A stretch of DNA of 64,000 bases from Pseudomonas sp. LRP2-20 (GTDB taxonomy: Bacteria; Pseudomonadota; Gammaproteobacteria; Pseudomonadales; Pseudomonadaceae). Shown here one piece after another: positions 52,133 to 62,504 of the stretch (its first letter is position 1; each line of letters begins with the position of its first letter). The position numbers were made by a program, and so were the translations under genes. The stretch lies in the NCBI RefSeq assembly GCF_024349685.1, contig NZ_AP025944.1:5535001-5599000 (forward strand), read 5' to 3'. The notes under the pieces were generated by a model, which worked only from the letters and a program-made list of their open reading frames with translations, searched no databases and was not told where the DNA came from.

Positions 52133-52237
52133 GGGCCGCTTCGCGGCCCATTCGCGGGTAAACCCGCTGCCACACGAATAGCCTCGACCGCCCACTCACA
52201 CGGTCCCTGTGGGAGCGGGTTTACCCGCGAATGGGCC
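52133..52237. repeat. GC hairpin fused to inverted REP pair (GCGGGT variant)
   Basis: Hairpin GGGCCGC-TTC-GCGGCCC (52133-52149) runs directly into a REP with GCGGGTAAACCCGC; the mirrored partner ends at about 52237. Lies between davA and pqqF. Confidence 0.88.
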
Positions 52238-52286
52238 AGAGCTGCGTTGCAAATGGGTTAGCATGAACACCTGCCCCGGAGTTCCC

Positions 52287-54566
52287 ATGCCTGACGCCAC
52301 CCGCCACCTCACACTCGCCAACGGCCTACAGCTGACCCTGCGCCACGCCCCGCGCCTGAAGCGCTCGGCTGCAGCCCTGCGCGTACACGCGGGCAGCCAC
52401 GATGCACCGCGTCAGTGGCCGGGCCTGGCCCACTTCCTTGAACACCTGTTCTTCCTCGGCACCGCGCGCTTCCCACTGCAAGACGGCCTGATGCGCTACG
52501 TCCAGGCCTTGGGCGGCCAGGTCAACGCCAGCACACGCGAGCGCACCACCGATTTTTTCTTCGAAGTGCCACCCGCGGCATTGGCCGGAGGCCTGGAGCG
52601 CCTGTGCCAGATGCTTGCCGAACCGGACCTGGGCATCGAACGCCAGCACCGTGAGCGGGAAGTCATCCATGCCGAGTTCATCGCCTGGTCGCGTAACCCG
52701 CAGGCGCAGCAGCAGTTCGCCTTGTTGCAATCTGTGGCTGGCGATCATCCGCTAATCGGTTTTCATGCAGGCAACCGCTATTCCCTCGTTTTGCGCAATA
52801 TTGCCTTCCAGCAAGCGCTCACGGGCTTTCACCAGCGCTTCTACCAAGGAGGCCAGATCACCCTGAGCCTCTGCGGCCCGCAGCCGTTGGATGAACTGGA
52901 ACAACTTGGCAGGCAATACGCCGGCATCTTCGAAGCGGGTGCCCTTGTGCCACAGACCTTGCCTCCCGCCCTGGCCGCCAACAGGCCGTTGCTGTTCGCC
53001 CACCAGGGGCTGCCCGCAGGTGCAGAACAGGCGCTGGAGCTGCTGATGGCCAACCTCGCTGACAACGGCCCCGGCAGTTGGCTGGATGCATTGGAGCGAC
53101 GCGGCTGGCTCAAAGGGTTCAAGGTCGAGAAGTTGTATGCCTTCGCCGGGCAACTGCTCTGGCACATCGACCTGAAGCTTGCCCCGGATGCCGACAGCGA
53201 TGAGGCACTGAAGCTGCTGCACGGTTGGTTCGACTTCGTCCTCCAGGCCGCCTGCGCGCCACTCAACAACGCGTTCGACCTGTTGCAACAACGTCGCGAA
53301 CGTAGTGCCAGCGCGCTGGAACTGGCCCGTCGCGACAGCGCCGGGCAGCCGTTTGCCGCGCTGGATTCACACGCGCGGGCCGCGCTCGAAGCATTGCTTG
53401 AACAGCTGCCGCGTTGCGCATACGGGGCATGGCAGCTGCCTGCGGCCGAGCCGTTGTTGCTCGATGAGCTGCCCACTCTTCCAGCTGCAGAACTGCCACC
53501 TGCGCTGGGCCTCTGCGACCTGCTTCCGCCAGCCAGGCAATACGCCGCACTCTATCTACGCTGGCACGTGCCATCGGCATTGCGCCAGCGCCTGCATGGC
53601 CTGCTCGTGCGCGCTTTGCAGCCCCTGCAAGCACGTTGCGAGCGTGCCTCGGTGCAATTGCAGTTCAGTGCGTCAGGCGAATACTGGCAGTTGCGCTGCG
53701 CTGGCCACCCTGCAGCCGTGATACGCGCCACAGGCCAAGCCCTGGCGCTTCTGCAGGCGCCTTCCATCTGGCAACCAACGCCACCTGAAGCGCTCGCCCT
53801 GATTCCGATCAGGGCGCTGATCAATCAACTACCGGACAGCGTGCTCGGCACTTGGCCCGAAACACCTGGGTCTTGCACCCTCGACCAGGCACTGCTCGAT
53901 GGCGCCTGGCAACAGAGCCTCTGGCATGGCTTGGCTGTAGGCTTTGATACCCGCGCCGCGCAGGCGCTGGGCGCGATACTGCGGGGCTGCCCAGGGCAAG
54001 GCGCTACGCCCACGCCAGCCCCCCTCTGGGCGGGCCGTCGCTGGCAGCATGCCAAGGTGGCGGGCAGTGAGAATGCCCTGCTGCTGTTCTGCCCAGTGCC
54101 TACCGGGCAACAAGCCTGTGGTCGCCTGCTGGCGCAGCTGCTGCAAGGCCCCGTGTATCAACGCCTGCGGGTCGAACTGCAACTCGGCTACGCGGTGTTC
54201 AGTACCTTCCGTCAGGTCGAAGGCATCGGTGGCTTGCTGTTCGGCGTGCAGTCGCCGCATGTCAGTCAGGCCGAGATCCTCGAGCACCTGCGCGCGCTTC
54301 TGAGCCAAGGCGTCACACTCGACACCGGCGCCCGACAAGCACTGGCCGAACAGTTCGACGAGGCAGCCATGGCCAACGCCGATGTCGCCGAATGGGCATG
54401 GCAGACACACCTGGCCACACAACCCGGCGACCTGCTTGCGCTGCAGCGGTCTATTCTGATGACGCAACAAGCGGATCTGGATGGCCTGTTACGCGACCTG
54501 CTCGGCACCGATTGCGCCTGGCTATGCCTGGCCAACAGCGCCGCGCCAGATGCGTCCTGGCACTGA
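52287..54566 (+). CDS. pqqF: PqqF, M16-family zinc protease-like
   Basis: A 759-residue insulinase-like protein. Inverted zinc motif HFLEHLFF (HxxEH) near residue 52 with the downstream Glu in REREVIHAEF. M16 proteins have two halves; the second is less conserved here. PqqF with PqqG cuts the PqqA peptide in Methylobacterium. The start MPDATRHLTL follows GGAG; an ATG eight codons earlier is also possible. It is upstream of and in the same direction as pqqA, 169 bases away. Confidence 0.92.
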   Translation: MPDATRHLTLANGLQLTLRHAPRLKRSAAALRVHAGSHDAPRQWPGLAHFLEHLFFLGTARFPLQDGLMRYVQALGGQVNASTRERTTDFFFEVPPAALAGGLERLCQMLAEPDLGIERQHREREVIHAEFIAWSRNPQAQQQFALLQSVAGDHPLIGFHAGNRYSLVLRNIAFQQALTGFHQRFYQGGQITLSLCGPQPLDELEQLGRQYAGIFEAGALVPQTLPPALAANRPLLFAHQGLPAGAEQALELLMANLADNGPGSWLDALERRGWLKGFKVEKLYAFAGQLLWHIDLKLAPDADSDEALKLLHGWFDFVLQAACAPLNNAFDLLQQRRERSASALELARRDSAGQPFAALDSHARAALEALLEQLPRCAYGAWQLPAAEPLLLDELPTLPAAELPPALGLCDLLPPARQYAALYLRWHVPSALRQRLHGLLVRALQPLQARCERASVQLQFSASGEYWQLRCAGHPAAVIRATGQALALLQAPSIWQPTPPEALALIPIRALINQLPDSVLGTWPETPGSCTLDQALLDGAWQQSLWHGLAVGFDTRAAQALGAILRGCPGQGATPTPAPLWAGRRWQHAKVAGSENALLLFCPVPTGQQACGRLLAQLLQGPVYQRLRVELQLGYAVFSTFRQVEGIGGLLFGVQSPHVSQAEILEHLRALLSQGVTLDTGARQALAEQFDEAAMANADVAEWAWQTHLATQPGDLLALQRSILMTQQADLDGLLRDLLGTDCAWLCLANSAAPDASWH

Positions 54567-54735
54567 TCCTGCGGGGATTGTTACGTTTGCTGCAAGGGCG
54601 CTTATCAAAGAATTAACCTTTCGGTACAAAGTTTTCTTGTAAGATAACGCTATCTCAGCCAACGGAACCTCCTGCTCGAGGCGGAACCCAACTAGTAGCT
54701 GAAGTACCCCAACCCCATCCGGAAGGAGAACGCCC

Positions 54736-54807
54736 ATGTGGACCAAACCTGCATACACTGACCTGCGTATCGGCTTCGAAGTGACCATGTACTTCGCCAA
54801 CCGCTAA
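54736..54807 (+). CDS. pqqA: PQQ precursor peptide PqqA
   Basis: A 23-residue peptide starting [13 protein letters not shown] and ending [10 protein letters not shown]. Glu15 and Tyr19 in the EVTMY motif are the residues joined to build pyrroloquinoline quinone. AAGGAG ends eight bases before the ATG. A strong hairpin with T-run follows it, so pqqA is probably transcribed more than pqqB. Upstream (54567-54735) there is no gene; a TAAGAT box near 54640 is a weak promoter candidate. Confidence 0.96.
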
Positions 54808-54824
54808 GCCCTGCTTTGCGGCAT

Positions 54825-54857
54825 GACGCCTCGGCCTGCCGGGGCGTCGTCGTTTTT
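54825..54857 (+). terminator. Partial terminator between pqqA and pqqB
   Basis: GACGCCTCGGC, CT, GCCGGGGCGTC (11 pairs with one wobble), then GTCG and TTTTT. Lies about 20 bases after pqqA and 30 before pqqB. Confidence 0.8.
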
Positions 54858-54887
54858 CCGATACGGCTTTTCGCAGAAGGAGTGGCC

Positions 54888-55799
54888 ATGTACATCCAGA
54901 TTCTCGGTTCCGCCGCCGGTGGTGGTTTCCCGCAGTGGAACTGCAACTGCGTCAACTGCAAGGGCTATCGCGACGGCAGCCTGCGCGCCACGGCACGCAC
55001 CCAGTCGTCGATCGCCCTGTCCGACGACGGTGAGCACTGGATCCTGTGCAATGCCTCGCCCGACATCCGCGCCCAGCTCCAGGCCTTCGCGCCAATGCAG
55101 CCGGCGCGTGCCCTGCGCGACACCGGCATCAACGCCATCGTCCTGCTCGACAGCCAGATCGACCACACCACCGGCCTGCTCAGCCTGCGCGAGGGCTGCC
55201 CGCACCAGGTCTGGTGCACCGACATGGTCCACCAGGACCTGACCACCGGCTTCCCGCTGTTCAACATGCTCAGCCACTGGAACGGTGGCCTGCAGTGGAA
55301 CCGCATCGAACTCGAAGGCAGTTTCGTCATCGAAGCCTGCCCTGACCTCAGGTTCACGCCTTTCCCGCTGCGCAGCGCCGCGCCGCCCTACTCACCGCAC
55401 CGCTTCGACCCGCACCCCGGCGACAACCTCGGCCTGCTGGTCGAGGACACCCGCACCGGCGGCAAGCTGTTCTACGCCCCTGGCCTCGGCCAGGTCGACG
55501 ACCAGTTGCTGCAGATGATGCACGGCGCTGACTGCCTGCTGGTCGACGGCACGCTGTGGGAGGATGATGAAATGCAGCGCCGTGGTGTCGGCACCCGTAC
55601 CGGCCGCGAGATGGGCCACCTGGCACAGAACGGCCCCGGCGGCATGCTCGAAGTGCTCGACGGTTTCCCGCGCCAGCGCAAGGTGCTCATCCACATCAAC
55701 AACACCAACCCGATCCTCGATGAAGACTCCCCCGAGCGCGCCGAAGTCCAGCGCCGTGGCGTCGAAGTCGCCTTCGACGGCATGAGCATCGAGTTGTAA
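54888..55799 (+). CDS. pqqB: PQQ biosynthesis protein PqqB
   Basis: A 303-residue metallo-beta-lactamase-fold protein. [54 protein letters not shown] and IHINNTNPI with metal-binding residues are typical. It acts as an iron-dependent hydroxylase on the PQQ intermediate. AAGGAG before MYIQIL fixes the start. Confidence 0.96.
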   Translation: MYIQILGSAAGGGFPQWNCNCVNCKGYRDGSLRATARTQSSIALSDDGEHWILCNASPDIRAQLQAFAPMQPARALRDTGINAIVLLDSQIDHTTGLLSLREGCPHQVWCTDMVHQDLTTGFPLFNMLSHWNGGLQWNRIELEGSFVIEACPDLRFTPFPLRSAAPPYSPHRFDPHPGDNLGLLVEDTRTGGKLFYAPGLGQVDDQLLQMMHGADCLLVDGTLWEDDEMQRRGVGTRTGREMGHLAQNGPGGMLEVLDGFPRQRKVLIHINNTNPILDEDSPERAEVQRRGVEVAFDGMSIEL

Positions 55800-55808
55800 G
55801 GAGGCCCC

Positions 55809-56564
55809 GTGAGCGACGCACTGCCAATGACCCCTGCCGAATTCGAGCAGGCCTTGCGCGCCAAGGGCGCCTACTACCACATCCACCACCCTTATCACGT
55901 GGCGATGTACGAAGGCCGCGCCAGCCGCGAACAGATCCAGGGCTGGGTGGCCAACCGTTTCTACTACCAGGTCAACATCCCGATGAAGGATGCCGCGATC
56001 TTGGCCAACTGCCCGGACCGCGAAGTGCGCCGTGAGTGGATCCAGCGCCTGCTCGACCATGACGGCGCGCCCGGCGAGGACGGCGGCATCGAGGCCTGGT
56101 TGCGCCTGGGCCAGGCGGTCGGCCTCGACCCCGACCAGCTGCGCTCCCAGGAGCTGGTACTGCCCGGCGTGCGCTTTGCCGTGGACGCCTACGTCAACTT
56201 CGCCCGCCGTGCCAGCTGGCAGGAAGCGGCCAGCAGCTCGCTGACCGAGCTGTTCGCCCCGCAGATCCACCAGTCGCGCCTGGACAGCTGGCCGCAGCAC
56301 TACCCGTGGATCGACCCTGCCGGCTACGAATACTTCCGCACCCGCCTGGGCCAGGCCCGGCGCGACGTCGAGCATGGCCTGGCGATCACCTTGCAGCACT
56401 ACACCACCCGCGCGGGCCAGGAGCGTATGCTGGAAATCCTGCAATTCAAGCTGGATATCCTCTGGAGCATGCTCGACGCCATGAGCATGGCCTACGAGCT
56501 GAACCGCCCGCCTTACCACACCGTCACCCAGCAACGGGTATGGCACAAGGGGATCGCCCTATGA
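55809..56564 (+). CDS. pqqC: Pyrroloquinoline-quinone synthase PqqC
   Basis: A 251-residue TenA/haem-oxygenase-fold oxidase that closes the last ring and oxidises the intermediate. [44 protein letters not shown] and the C-terminal [13 protein letters not shown] are conserved. It starts with GTG behind AAGGAGG, and its stop overlaps pqqD. Confidence 0.97.
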   Translation: MSDALPMTPAEFEQALRAKGAYYHIHHPYHVAMYEGRASREQIQGWVANRFYYQVNIPMKDAAILANCPDREVRREWIQRLLDHDGAPGEDGGIEAWLRLGQAVGLDPDQLRSQELVLPGVRFAVDAYVNFARRASWQEAASSSLTELFAPQIHQSRLDSWPQHYPWIDPAGYEYFRTRLGQARRDVEHGLAITLQHYTTRAGQERMLEILQFKLDILWSMLDAMSMAYELNRPPYHTVTQQRVWHKGIAL

Positions 56565-56836
56565 GTTTCGACCGCAAGCAAACGCCGAACTGGCGCCCCG
56601 GCTACCGCTTCCAGTACGAGCCAGCGCAGAAGGGCCATGTGCTGCTGTACCCTGAGGGCATGATCAAGCTCAACGACAGCGCCGGCCTGATCGGCGGGCT
56701 GATCGATGGCAAGCGCGATGTGGCGGCGATCATCGCCGAACTTGAACAGCAATTCCCTGGTGTGCCTGAAGTCGCCGATGACATCGAGCAATTCATGGAG
56801 GTGGCCCGTGCCGAACACTGGATCACCCTCGCCTGA
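56561..56836 (+). CDS. pqqD: PqqA-binding chaperone PqqD
   Basis: A 91-residue protein that delivers PqqA to Pqq[40 protein letters not shown] is the PqqD core. Overlaps pqqC by four bases and contains the pqqE start. Confidence 0.96.
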   Translation: MSFDRKQTPNWRPGYRFQYEPAQKGHVLLYPEGMIKLNDSAGLIGGLIDGKRDVAAIIAELEQQFPGVPEVADDIEQFMEVARAEHWITLA

Positions 56837-57956
56837 GGTGCCGGTCGGCCTGCCGCTGTGGCTGCTGGCCGAGCTGACCTACCGCTGCCCGCTGCAGTGC
56901 CCGTACTGCTCCAACCCGCTGGACTTTGCCGCCCAGGGCCAGGAACTGAGCACTGCGCAGTGGTTCAAGGTGATGGCCGAAGCCCGCGAGATGGGCGCCG
57001 CACAGATCGGCTTTTCCGGTGGTGAGCCGCTGGTGCGCCAGGACCTTGCCGAGCTGATCGGCGAGGCCCGCCGGCTGGGCTACTACACCAACCTGATCAC
57101 CTCCGGCATCGGCCTGACCGAAGCACGCATCGCCGCCTTCAAGGAGGCCGGGCTGGACCACATCCAGATCAGCTTCCAGGCCAGTGACGAGCAGGTCAAC
57201 AACCTGCTGGCCGGCTCCAAGAAGGCCTTCGCGCAGAAGCTGGAGATGGCCCGCGCGGTGAAGGCCCACGGCTACCCGATGGTGCTCAACTTCGTCACCC
57301 ATCGGCACAACATCGACAAGATCGACCGCATCATCGAGCTGTGCATTGCCCTCGAGGCGGACTTCGTCGAGCTTGCCACCTGCCAGTTCTACGGCTGGGC
57401 GCACCTCAACCGCCTGGGCCTGCTGCCGACCCGCGCACAACTCGAACGCGCCGAGCGCATCACCAACGAGTACCGGGAAAAGCTCAAGGCCCAGGGCAGC
57501 CCATGCAAGCTGATCTTCGTCACCCCGGACTACTACGAGGAGCGCCCCAAGGCTTGCATGAACGGCTGGGGCAGCCTGTTCCTGACCATCACCCCGGACG
57601 GCACCGCCCTGCCCTGCCACGGCGCACGGCAACTGCCGGTGCAGTTCCCCAACGTACGCGACCATGACCTGCACCACATCTGGTACGACTCGTTCGGCTT
57701 CAACCGCTTCCGTGGCTACGACTGGATGCCCGAGCCATGCCGTTCGTGCGACGAGAAGGAGAAAGACTTCGGCGGCTGCCGTTGCCAGGCCTTCATGCTG
57801 ACCGGCGATGCCAGCAAGGCCGACCCGGTGTGCGCCAAGTCGGCCGACCACGGCATCATCCTCAAGGCCCGCGAGGAGGCAGAAACCGCCCAACTCGCCA
57901 TCGAAGAGCTGACCTTCCGCAATGAGCGCAACTCCCGTGTCATCGTCCGCGGCTGA
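56808..57956 (+). CDS. pqqE: Radical SAM enzyme PqqE
   Basis: A 382-residue enzyme that joins Glu and Tyr of PqqA. Radical SAM motif [10 protein letters not shown] near residue 25 and a C-terminal SPASM region ([42 protein letters not shown]) bind iron-sulfur clusters. The start is a GTG inside pqqD with GGAGG five bases upstream, giving a 29-base overlap. The frame is open further upstream but is in shadow of pqqD. Confidence 0.96.
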   Translation: MPNTGSPSPEVPVGLPLWLLAELTYRCPLQCPYCSNPLDFAAQGQELSTAQWFKVMAEAREMGAAQIGFSGGEPLVRQDLAELIGEARRLGYYTNLITSGIGLTEARIAAFKEAGLDHIQISFQASDEQVNNLLAGSKKAFAQKLEMARAVKAHGYPMVLNFVTHRHNIDKIDRIIELCIALEADFVELATCQFYGWAHLNRLGLLPTRAQLERAERITNEYREKLKAQGSPCKLIFVTPDYYEERPKACMNGWGSLFLTITPDGTALPCHGARQLPVQFPNVRDHDLHHIWYDSFGFNRFRGYDWMPEPCRSCDEKEKDFGGCRCQAFMLTGDASKADPVCAKSADHGIILKAREEAETAQLAIEELTFRNERNSRVIVRG

Positions 57957-59745
57957 CTTCAGCGCCGCCCAGGCCGTCGCCGCCGGCACCGACTTCGCCG
58001 AACTCAAGGTCAGTGCCGAGGGGCTGTTCTGGAACGAGTTCCGCCCGGCCGATGGCGCCTGCCGCATCTGGCATTGGCGTGACCACCAGGCGCGTTGCCT
58101 CACGCCCGATGGTTTCAGCGTGCGCAGCCGGGTATACGAGTATGGTGGCGGCAGCTTTTGCCTGGGTGGTGACGGGCTGCTGTTCGTCAACGAAACGGAC
58201 CAGCAGGTCTACACCCAGAGCCTCACAGGCGCTGCACCACGAGCCCTGACCGCCGAAACCGAGTGCCGCTACGGCGATGTGCAGTGGCATGCCGGCAAGG
58301 TGCTGGCCGTCGAAGAGCGCCATGGCGAAAGCGTCGAGCATCGCCTGGTGGCCCTGGATGAAACCACCCGCGAAGTGCTCGCCGAGGGTGCCGACTTCTA
58401 TGCCTCGCCAACGGTCAGCGCTGACGGCCAACGCCTGGCCTGGGTCGAGTGGGACCGGCCGGCACAACCCTGGACCGTTACCCGGCTGATCTGCCGAACC
58501 CGCGCTGCCAACGGTGACTGGGGGCCTGCGCGCTGCATCGCCGCCGAGGACGAGTCGCTGCAACAGCCGCGCTTCGATGCCGAAGGCCGCTTGTACTGCC
58601 TTTCTGACCGTAATGGCTTCTGGCAGCCGTGGGGCGAGGTCGACGGCCATTGGCAAGCGCTACCGGCTGAGCCGGCCGACCATGCCGCCGCCCCCTGGCA
58701 ACTGGGCAGCAGCACGTGGCTGCCAATAAGTCCGCAGCACTATCTGGCCACCTGGTTCGAAGGCGGTATCGGGCAACTGGGCCTGCGCGATGAGAATGGC
58801 CGTATGGAACGCTTTGCCAGCGCCTACACCCGGTTCCGCAACCTGGCCATGGACGCCGAACACCTCTATGCCGTCGCAGCCTCGCCGATCAGCCCGCCGG
58901 CGGTGATCGCCATTGCCCGCGCCAGCCATGAGGTCAGCGTACTGGCCGGCGGCGCCGAAGTGTTGCCTGCAGCGCAAATCAGCCTGCCGCAGTCGATCCA
59001 TTACGGCAGCGGCGGCACGTCTGCCCATGGCTTTTTCTATCCGGCAACCGGCACCAGTGGCCCCGCGCCCCTGCTGGTATTTATCCACGGCGGCCCGACT
59101 TCGGCCTGCTACCCGGTGCTCGACCCACGCATCCAGTACTGGACCCAGCGCGGGTTCGCCGTGGCCGACCTGAACTACCGGGGCAGCACCGGCTATGGCC
59201 GGGCGTACCGACAGGCGCTGCACCTGCGCTGGGGCGAAAGCGATGTGCAGGATGCCTGCGCCGCCGTCGAACATCTGGCCGGGCTAGGGTTGATCGACCC
59301 CGGCAAGGCCTTTGTTCGCGGTGGCAGTGCCGGTGGCTACACCACGCTGTGCGCCCTGGCTTTCCACAACGTGTTCCGCGCCGGTGCCAGCCTTTACGGG
59401 GTCAGTGACCCGGTCGCCCTGGGCCGGGCCACGCACAAGTTCGAAGGCGATTACCTGGACTGGCTGATCGGCGACCCGCAACAGGATGCCGAGCGCTACC
59501 GCCAGCGCACCCCGCTGCTGAATGCCTCACGGATCAAGGTGCCGGTGATCTTCTTCCAGGGCGAGCTGGATGCGGTGGTGGTTCCGGAACAGACGCGCTC
59601 GATGTTGGCGGCGTTGCAGGCCAACGGCATCGCCGCCGAAGGCCATTTCTATGCCGGGGAACGGCATGGTTTGCGTAAGGCCGAGAACCAGGCCCATGCA
59701 CTCGAAGAAGAATGGAAGTTCTATTGCCGGGTGCTGGCCGGATAA
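57922..59745 (+). CDS. S9 prolyl-oligopeptidase-family peptidase linked to PQQ genes
   Basis: A 607-residue protein with an N-terminal beta-propeller-like half and a C-terminal alpha/beta hydrolase with [18 protein letters not shown] (nucleophile Ser in GGSAGG), [10 protein letters not shown] (Asp) and GERHGLRK (His). It overlaps pqqE by 35 bases and so is almost certainly in the pqq operon; P. aeruginosa has a similar gene, pqqH, in this place. The real substrate, perhaps a PqqA fragment, is inference. Confidence 0.9.
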   Translation: MSATPVSSSAADFSAAQAVAAGTDFAELKVSAEGLFWNEFRPADGACRIWHWRDHQARCLTPDGFSVRSRVYEYGGGSFCLGGDGLLFVNETDQQVYTQSLTGAAPRALTAETECRYGDVQWHAGKVLAVEERHGESVEHRLVALDETTREVLAEGADFYASPTVSADGQRLAWVEWDRPAQPWTVTRLICRTRAANGDWGPARCIAAEDESLQQPRFDAEGRLYCLSDRNGFWQPWGEVDGHWQALPAEPADHAAAPWQLGSSTWLPISPQHYLATWFEGGIGQLGLRDENGRMERFASAYTRFRNLAMDAEHLYAVAASPISPPAVIAIARASHEVSVLAGGAEVLPAAQISLPQSIHYGSGGTSAHGFFYPATGTSGPAPLLVFIHGGPTSACYPVLDPRIQYWTQRGFAVADLNYRGSTGYGRAYRQALHLRWGESDVQDACAAVEHLAGLGLIDPGKAFVRGGSAGGYTTLCALAFHNVFRAGASLYGVSDPVALGRATHKFEGDYLDWLIGDPQQDAERYRQRTPLLNASRIKVPVIFFQGELDAVVVPEQTRSMLAALQANGIAAEGHFYAGERHGLRKAENQAHALEEEWKFYCRVLAG

Positions 59746-59751
59746 CACCCT

Positions 59752-59770
59752 GGGGCCGCTCTGCGGCCCC
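59752..59770 (+). terminator. GC hairpin after the pqq operon (candidate terminator)
   Basis: GGGGCCGC-TCT-GCGGCCCC starting six bases after the stop at 59743-59745. No T-run. Same type as at 1813-1831. Confidence 0.5.
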
Positions 59771-59777
59771 GGCATCC

Positions 59778-59936
59778 TCAGCGCTTGGCGATGATGTACA
59801 CCGCGTGCACGATCCCCGGGATGTAGCCCAGCAGGGTCAGCAGAATGTTGAGCCAGAACGCCCCGCCAAACCCGACCTGCAGAAACACGCCCAGCGGCGG
59901 CAGGATGATGGCGATGATGATGCGAATGAAGTCCAT
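59778..59936 (-). CDS. Pmp3/YqaE-family small membrane protein
   Basis: A 52-residue peptide with two hydrophobic helices: MDFIRIIIAIILPPLGVFLQ and WLNILLTLLGYIPGIVHAVY, ending IIAKR. The PPLGVFL and GYIPGIVHA motifs define the Pmp3/UPF0057 family, linked with membrane-potential and salt stress. AGGAGAG precedes the ATG. The longer open frame upstream lies in the terminator of the next gene and is not coding. Confidence 0.92.
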   Translation of the reverse strand: MDFIRIIIAIILPPLGVFLQVGFGGAFWLNILLTLLGYIPGIVHAVYIIAKR

Positions 59937-59998
59937 GCGGGTCTCTCCTGAAGGGGTTACATCAGAGACTAGCCGCGCATCGCAGAGGTTCCACAGGC

Positions 59999-60038
59999 AA
60001 AAAAAACGCCCCGGGCCAAATGAAACAGGCACGGGGCG
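59999..60038 (-). terminator. Rho-independent terminator of the aminotransferase gene
   Basis: Minus strand CGCCCCG, an 18-base loop, CGGGGCG then eight T. It lies about 40 bases after the stop of the gene at 60076. Confidence 0.85.
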
Positions 60039-60075
60039 ATGCGCAGAAACGCTAGACGGTTCGTTGAATTCGTGA

Positions 60076-61356
60076 TCAGGCCGGCATCTCGCGGCGGGCC
60101 TGTTGTTGCGCATGCAGGCGGGCAAAGGCCCGGGCCAGGCGCAGCAGCATTTCATCGATGTTGCCCTTGCTCACGGTCAGTGCCGGCGAGAAGCGCACCA
60201 CATCGGGCTGCGGGGCATTCAGCAGCAAGCCTTCGTGCAGGGCGGCGTCGACCAAGCCCTTTGCCAGGTTTTCCTGCAACTGCAAGGCCCACAACAGCCC
60301 CTGGCCACGCACTTCGCCCTGGCCATAACGGCCTGCCAGGCGGCTCAGGCCATCGCGCAGATGACGACCACTGTCCTGCACCTGCTCGAAAAAGCCCGGC
60401 TCCAGCACGGTATCCAGCACGGCCAGGCCAGCGGCGCTCATCAGCGCATTGCCGTGATGGCTGCCCTCCAGTTCGCCCGGTTCGGCACAGCATGCGGTCC
60501 CGCGAGCCAGCAGGGCGGCCAGAGGCACACCACCGCCCAGGCCCTTGCCGAGGGTGATGATGTCGGCGCGCACGCCGTAGGTCTGTTCCGCCAGCAATGC
60601 CCCACAGCGACCAATGCCGGTCTGCACTTCGTCGAGAATCAGCAGGATGCCCAGTTCCCGGCAGAGCTTTTCCACGCCTTGCAGATACTCGCGTGTAGCC
60701 GGGATCACCCCCGCCTCGCCCTGTACCGGTTCGAGCATGATCGCCACGGTGCGCGAATCGACCTCGGCATGCAGCGCCGCCAGGTCGTTGAACGGCACCT
60801 TGCTGAACCCCGGCAGGCCCGGCTCGCAACGGTTGCACGGCAGCGGGTCGGAGGCCGACAGCGCGCCCAGGCTGCGGCCATGGCAGGCCTGGCTGGCAGT
60901 GATGATGTGGTAGGCGCCGTTGCGGTGCAGCTGGCCCCACTTGCGCGCCAGCTTGATCGCCCCTTCACAGGCCTCGGCACCGCTGTTGAGTAGATAGGCC
61001 TGGTCGCTGCCGGTGCTCTGGCACAGGCGGTTGACCAGCGCCAGCAGGCCACGGCTGTGGTAACCCGCCCCTGGGTTGATCAGCGCCTGGGCCTGGTTGC
61101 CCAGCGCCTTGACCAGCGCCGTCGGGCTGTGCCCGAGGCTGTTGACCGCGCCGCCTTGGGTGAAGTCCAGGTAGGCATGCCCTTCGTTGTCCCACAGCCA
61201 GGAGCCCTGACCACGCACGAACACTTGCGCCGCACGCTCGGTACTCGGCATCAGGCGCTCGCGGGACAACTGCGGCGCATCCGCCACGATCACCGGCGCA
61301 CGCTTGGGCTCGGCAACCGCGGCAGGGGCCGAACGGCGCAGGTTGAACAGGTTCAT
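60076..61356 (-). CDS. Class-III PLP aminotransferase (acetylornithine-type)
   Basis: A 426-residue fold-I aminotransferase. LDFTQGGAVNSLGHSPTALVKAL, LLNSGAEACEGAIKLAR, LILDEVQTGIGRCG and the PLP-binding lysine in ITLGKGLGGGVPLAALL are intact. Acetylornithine or related omega-amino acids are likely substrates; 5-aminovalerate or GABA cannot be excluded. The start MNLFNLRR follows GGAG. It is divergent from the LysR gene. Confidence 0.88.
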   Translation of the reverse strand: MNLFNLRRSAPAAVAEPKRAPVIVADAPQLSRERLMPSTERAAQVFVRGQGSWLWDNEGHAYLDFTQGGAVNSLGHSPTALVKALGNQAQALINPGAGYHSRGLLALVNRLCQSTGSDQAYLLNSGAEACEGAIKLARKWGQLHRNGAYHIITASQACHGRSLGALSASDPLPCNRCEPGLPGFSKVPFNDLAALHAEVDSRTVAIMLEPVQGEAGVIPATREYLQGVEKLCRELGILLILDEVQTGIGRCGALLAEQTYGVRADIITLGKGLGGGVPLAALLARGTACCAEPGELEGSHHGNALMSAAGLAVLDTVLEPGFFEQVQDSGRHLRDGLSRLAGRYGQGEVRGQGLLWALQLQENLAKGLVDAALHEGLLLNAPQPDVVRFSPALTVSKGNIDEMLLRLARAFARLHAQQQARREMPA

Positions 61357-61567
61357 CGGGGCTCCAACCAATCACGGTAAAGGGCGGCCAGGGTCCGGTC
61401 TTGCTGCCGGCACAGAATAATTTTGCCTTGCCTATCAAAAGTGTTTTTCAACTGCGGTAACAATGAGCTGCTGGATCGCTGTAACCCGTTGGAATACGGC
61501 GATAGACTAGGCTTCGGCAGCGTTTGCGGCCATTTCGTTTTCCCAGCTTTTTCGATAAGTGTTACTT

Positions 61568-62491
61568 ATGGATTTTCGCCAACTGCGTTATTTCGTCGCG
61601 GTGTATGAAGAAGGCCATGTCGGCCGCGCCGCCGAACGCCTGTCGCTGTCGCAACCGGCACTGTCACAGCAGATTCGCCAGCTTGAGCACAGCCTCGACC
61701 TGAGCCTGTTCGAGCGCAGCAACAAGCGCCTGCTGCCGACCCTGGCTGCGCACACCCTGTACAACCATGCCGTGCCGCTGCTGGATGGCCTGCAACGGGC
61801 CCATGAAGCCATGCGCAACTTCAAGGGCCAGTCGCTGCGCACGCTGGCCATCGGCGTGCTGCAGACCGTGCGGCCAAGCCTGGTGCCGCAGTTGCTGGAG
61901 CGTGTGCGCAAGGCCCAGCCGCACCTGGTGGTGCAGATCTACGAACTGTCGGGGCTGGAGATCGAACGGCGGCTGCTCAATGGCAACCTGGACATCGGCA
62001 TCAGCTACCTGCCACCGCGCCAGCCTGGGCTACACGGCTCGCTGCTGTACGAAGACGAGTTGCAGGTGGTGATCCCGGCCACCCACCCTCTGAAGGACTT
62101 CAAGAAAGTCTCCATCAAGCAGGCCGCCGAATTACCGATGCTGATGCTCGGTGAGGAATTCCAGATCCGCCAGATCTGGAAGGAACAGCTCGCTGCCCAG
62201 GGCCGCAGGCCACAGGTACAAGCAGAGATGAACAACATGGCGGGGATTCTCGACAGCCTGGCGCACACGGCGCTGGCGACCATACTGCCGGGGCGGGCCA
62301 AGGATGCCGCAGAGGATGACCAGGGGTTGCTGTGGAAGCCGCTGAGTGAGCCGCGCGTGCCGCTCAAGGTTGGCCTGGTGTTCCGTGATGCCCAACGCCA
62401 GCAGGCGTCGGTGGAGCTGCTGCGCACGTTGCTGGAGGAAGAGACCGATTCGCGGCAACTGGGCGCCCCGCCGCTGGATGTGCTTGGCTGA
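61568..62491 (+). CDS. LysR-family transcriptional regulator
   Basis: A 307-residue LysR protein. N-terminal winged helix FRQLRYFVAVYEEGHVGRAAERLSLSQPALSQQIRQLEHSL and a co-inducer domain of about 200 residues. Divergent from the aminotransferase gene, the usual arrangement for a regulator and target. No strong ribosome site was found. In P. putida the next feature downstream is rsmY. Confidence 0.9.
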   Translation: MDFRQLRYFVAVYEEGHVGRAAERLSLSQPALSQQIRQLEHSLDLSLFERSNKRLLPTLAAHTLYNHAVPLLDGLQRAHEAMRNFKGQSLRTLAIGVLQTVRPSLVPQLLERVRKAQPHLVVQIYELSGLEIERRLLNGNLDIGISYLPPRQPGLHGSLLYEDELQVVIPATHPLKDFKKVSIKQAAELPMLMLGEEFQIRQIWKEQLAAQGRRPQVQAEMNNMAGILDSLAHTALATILPGRAKDAAEDDQGLLWKPLSEPRVPLKVGLVFRDAQRQQASVELLRTLLEEETDSRQLGAPPLDVLG

Positions 62492-62504
62492 AAAACACCC
62501 AGAC

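Noticed and set aside
49547..52195. An 882-codon minus-strand frame opposite davB and davA
   Set aside because: Covers two real genes and ends in a REP; it has the His/Gln/Val-rich composition typical of antisense frames.
59937..60155. N-terminal extension of the Pmp3-like peptide by 73 codons
   Set aside because: It would pass through the terminator of the next gene and place a Cys/Pro/Arg-rich head on a 52-residue family protein; AGGAGAG marks the inner ATG.
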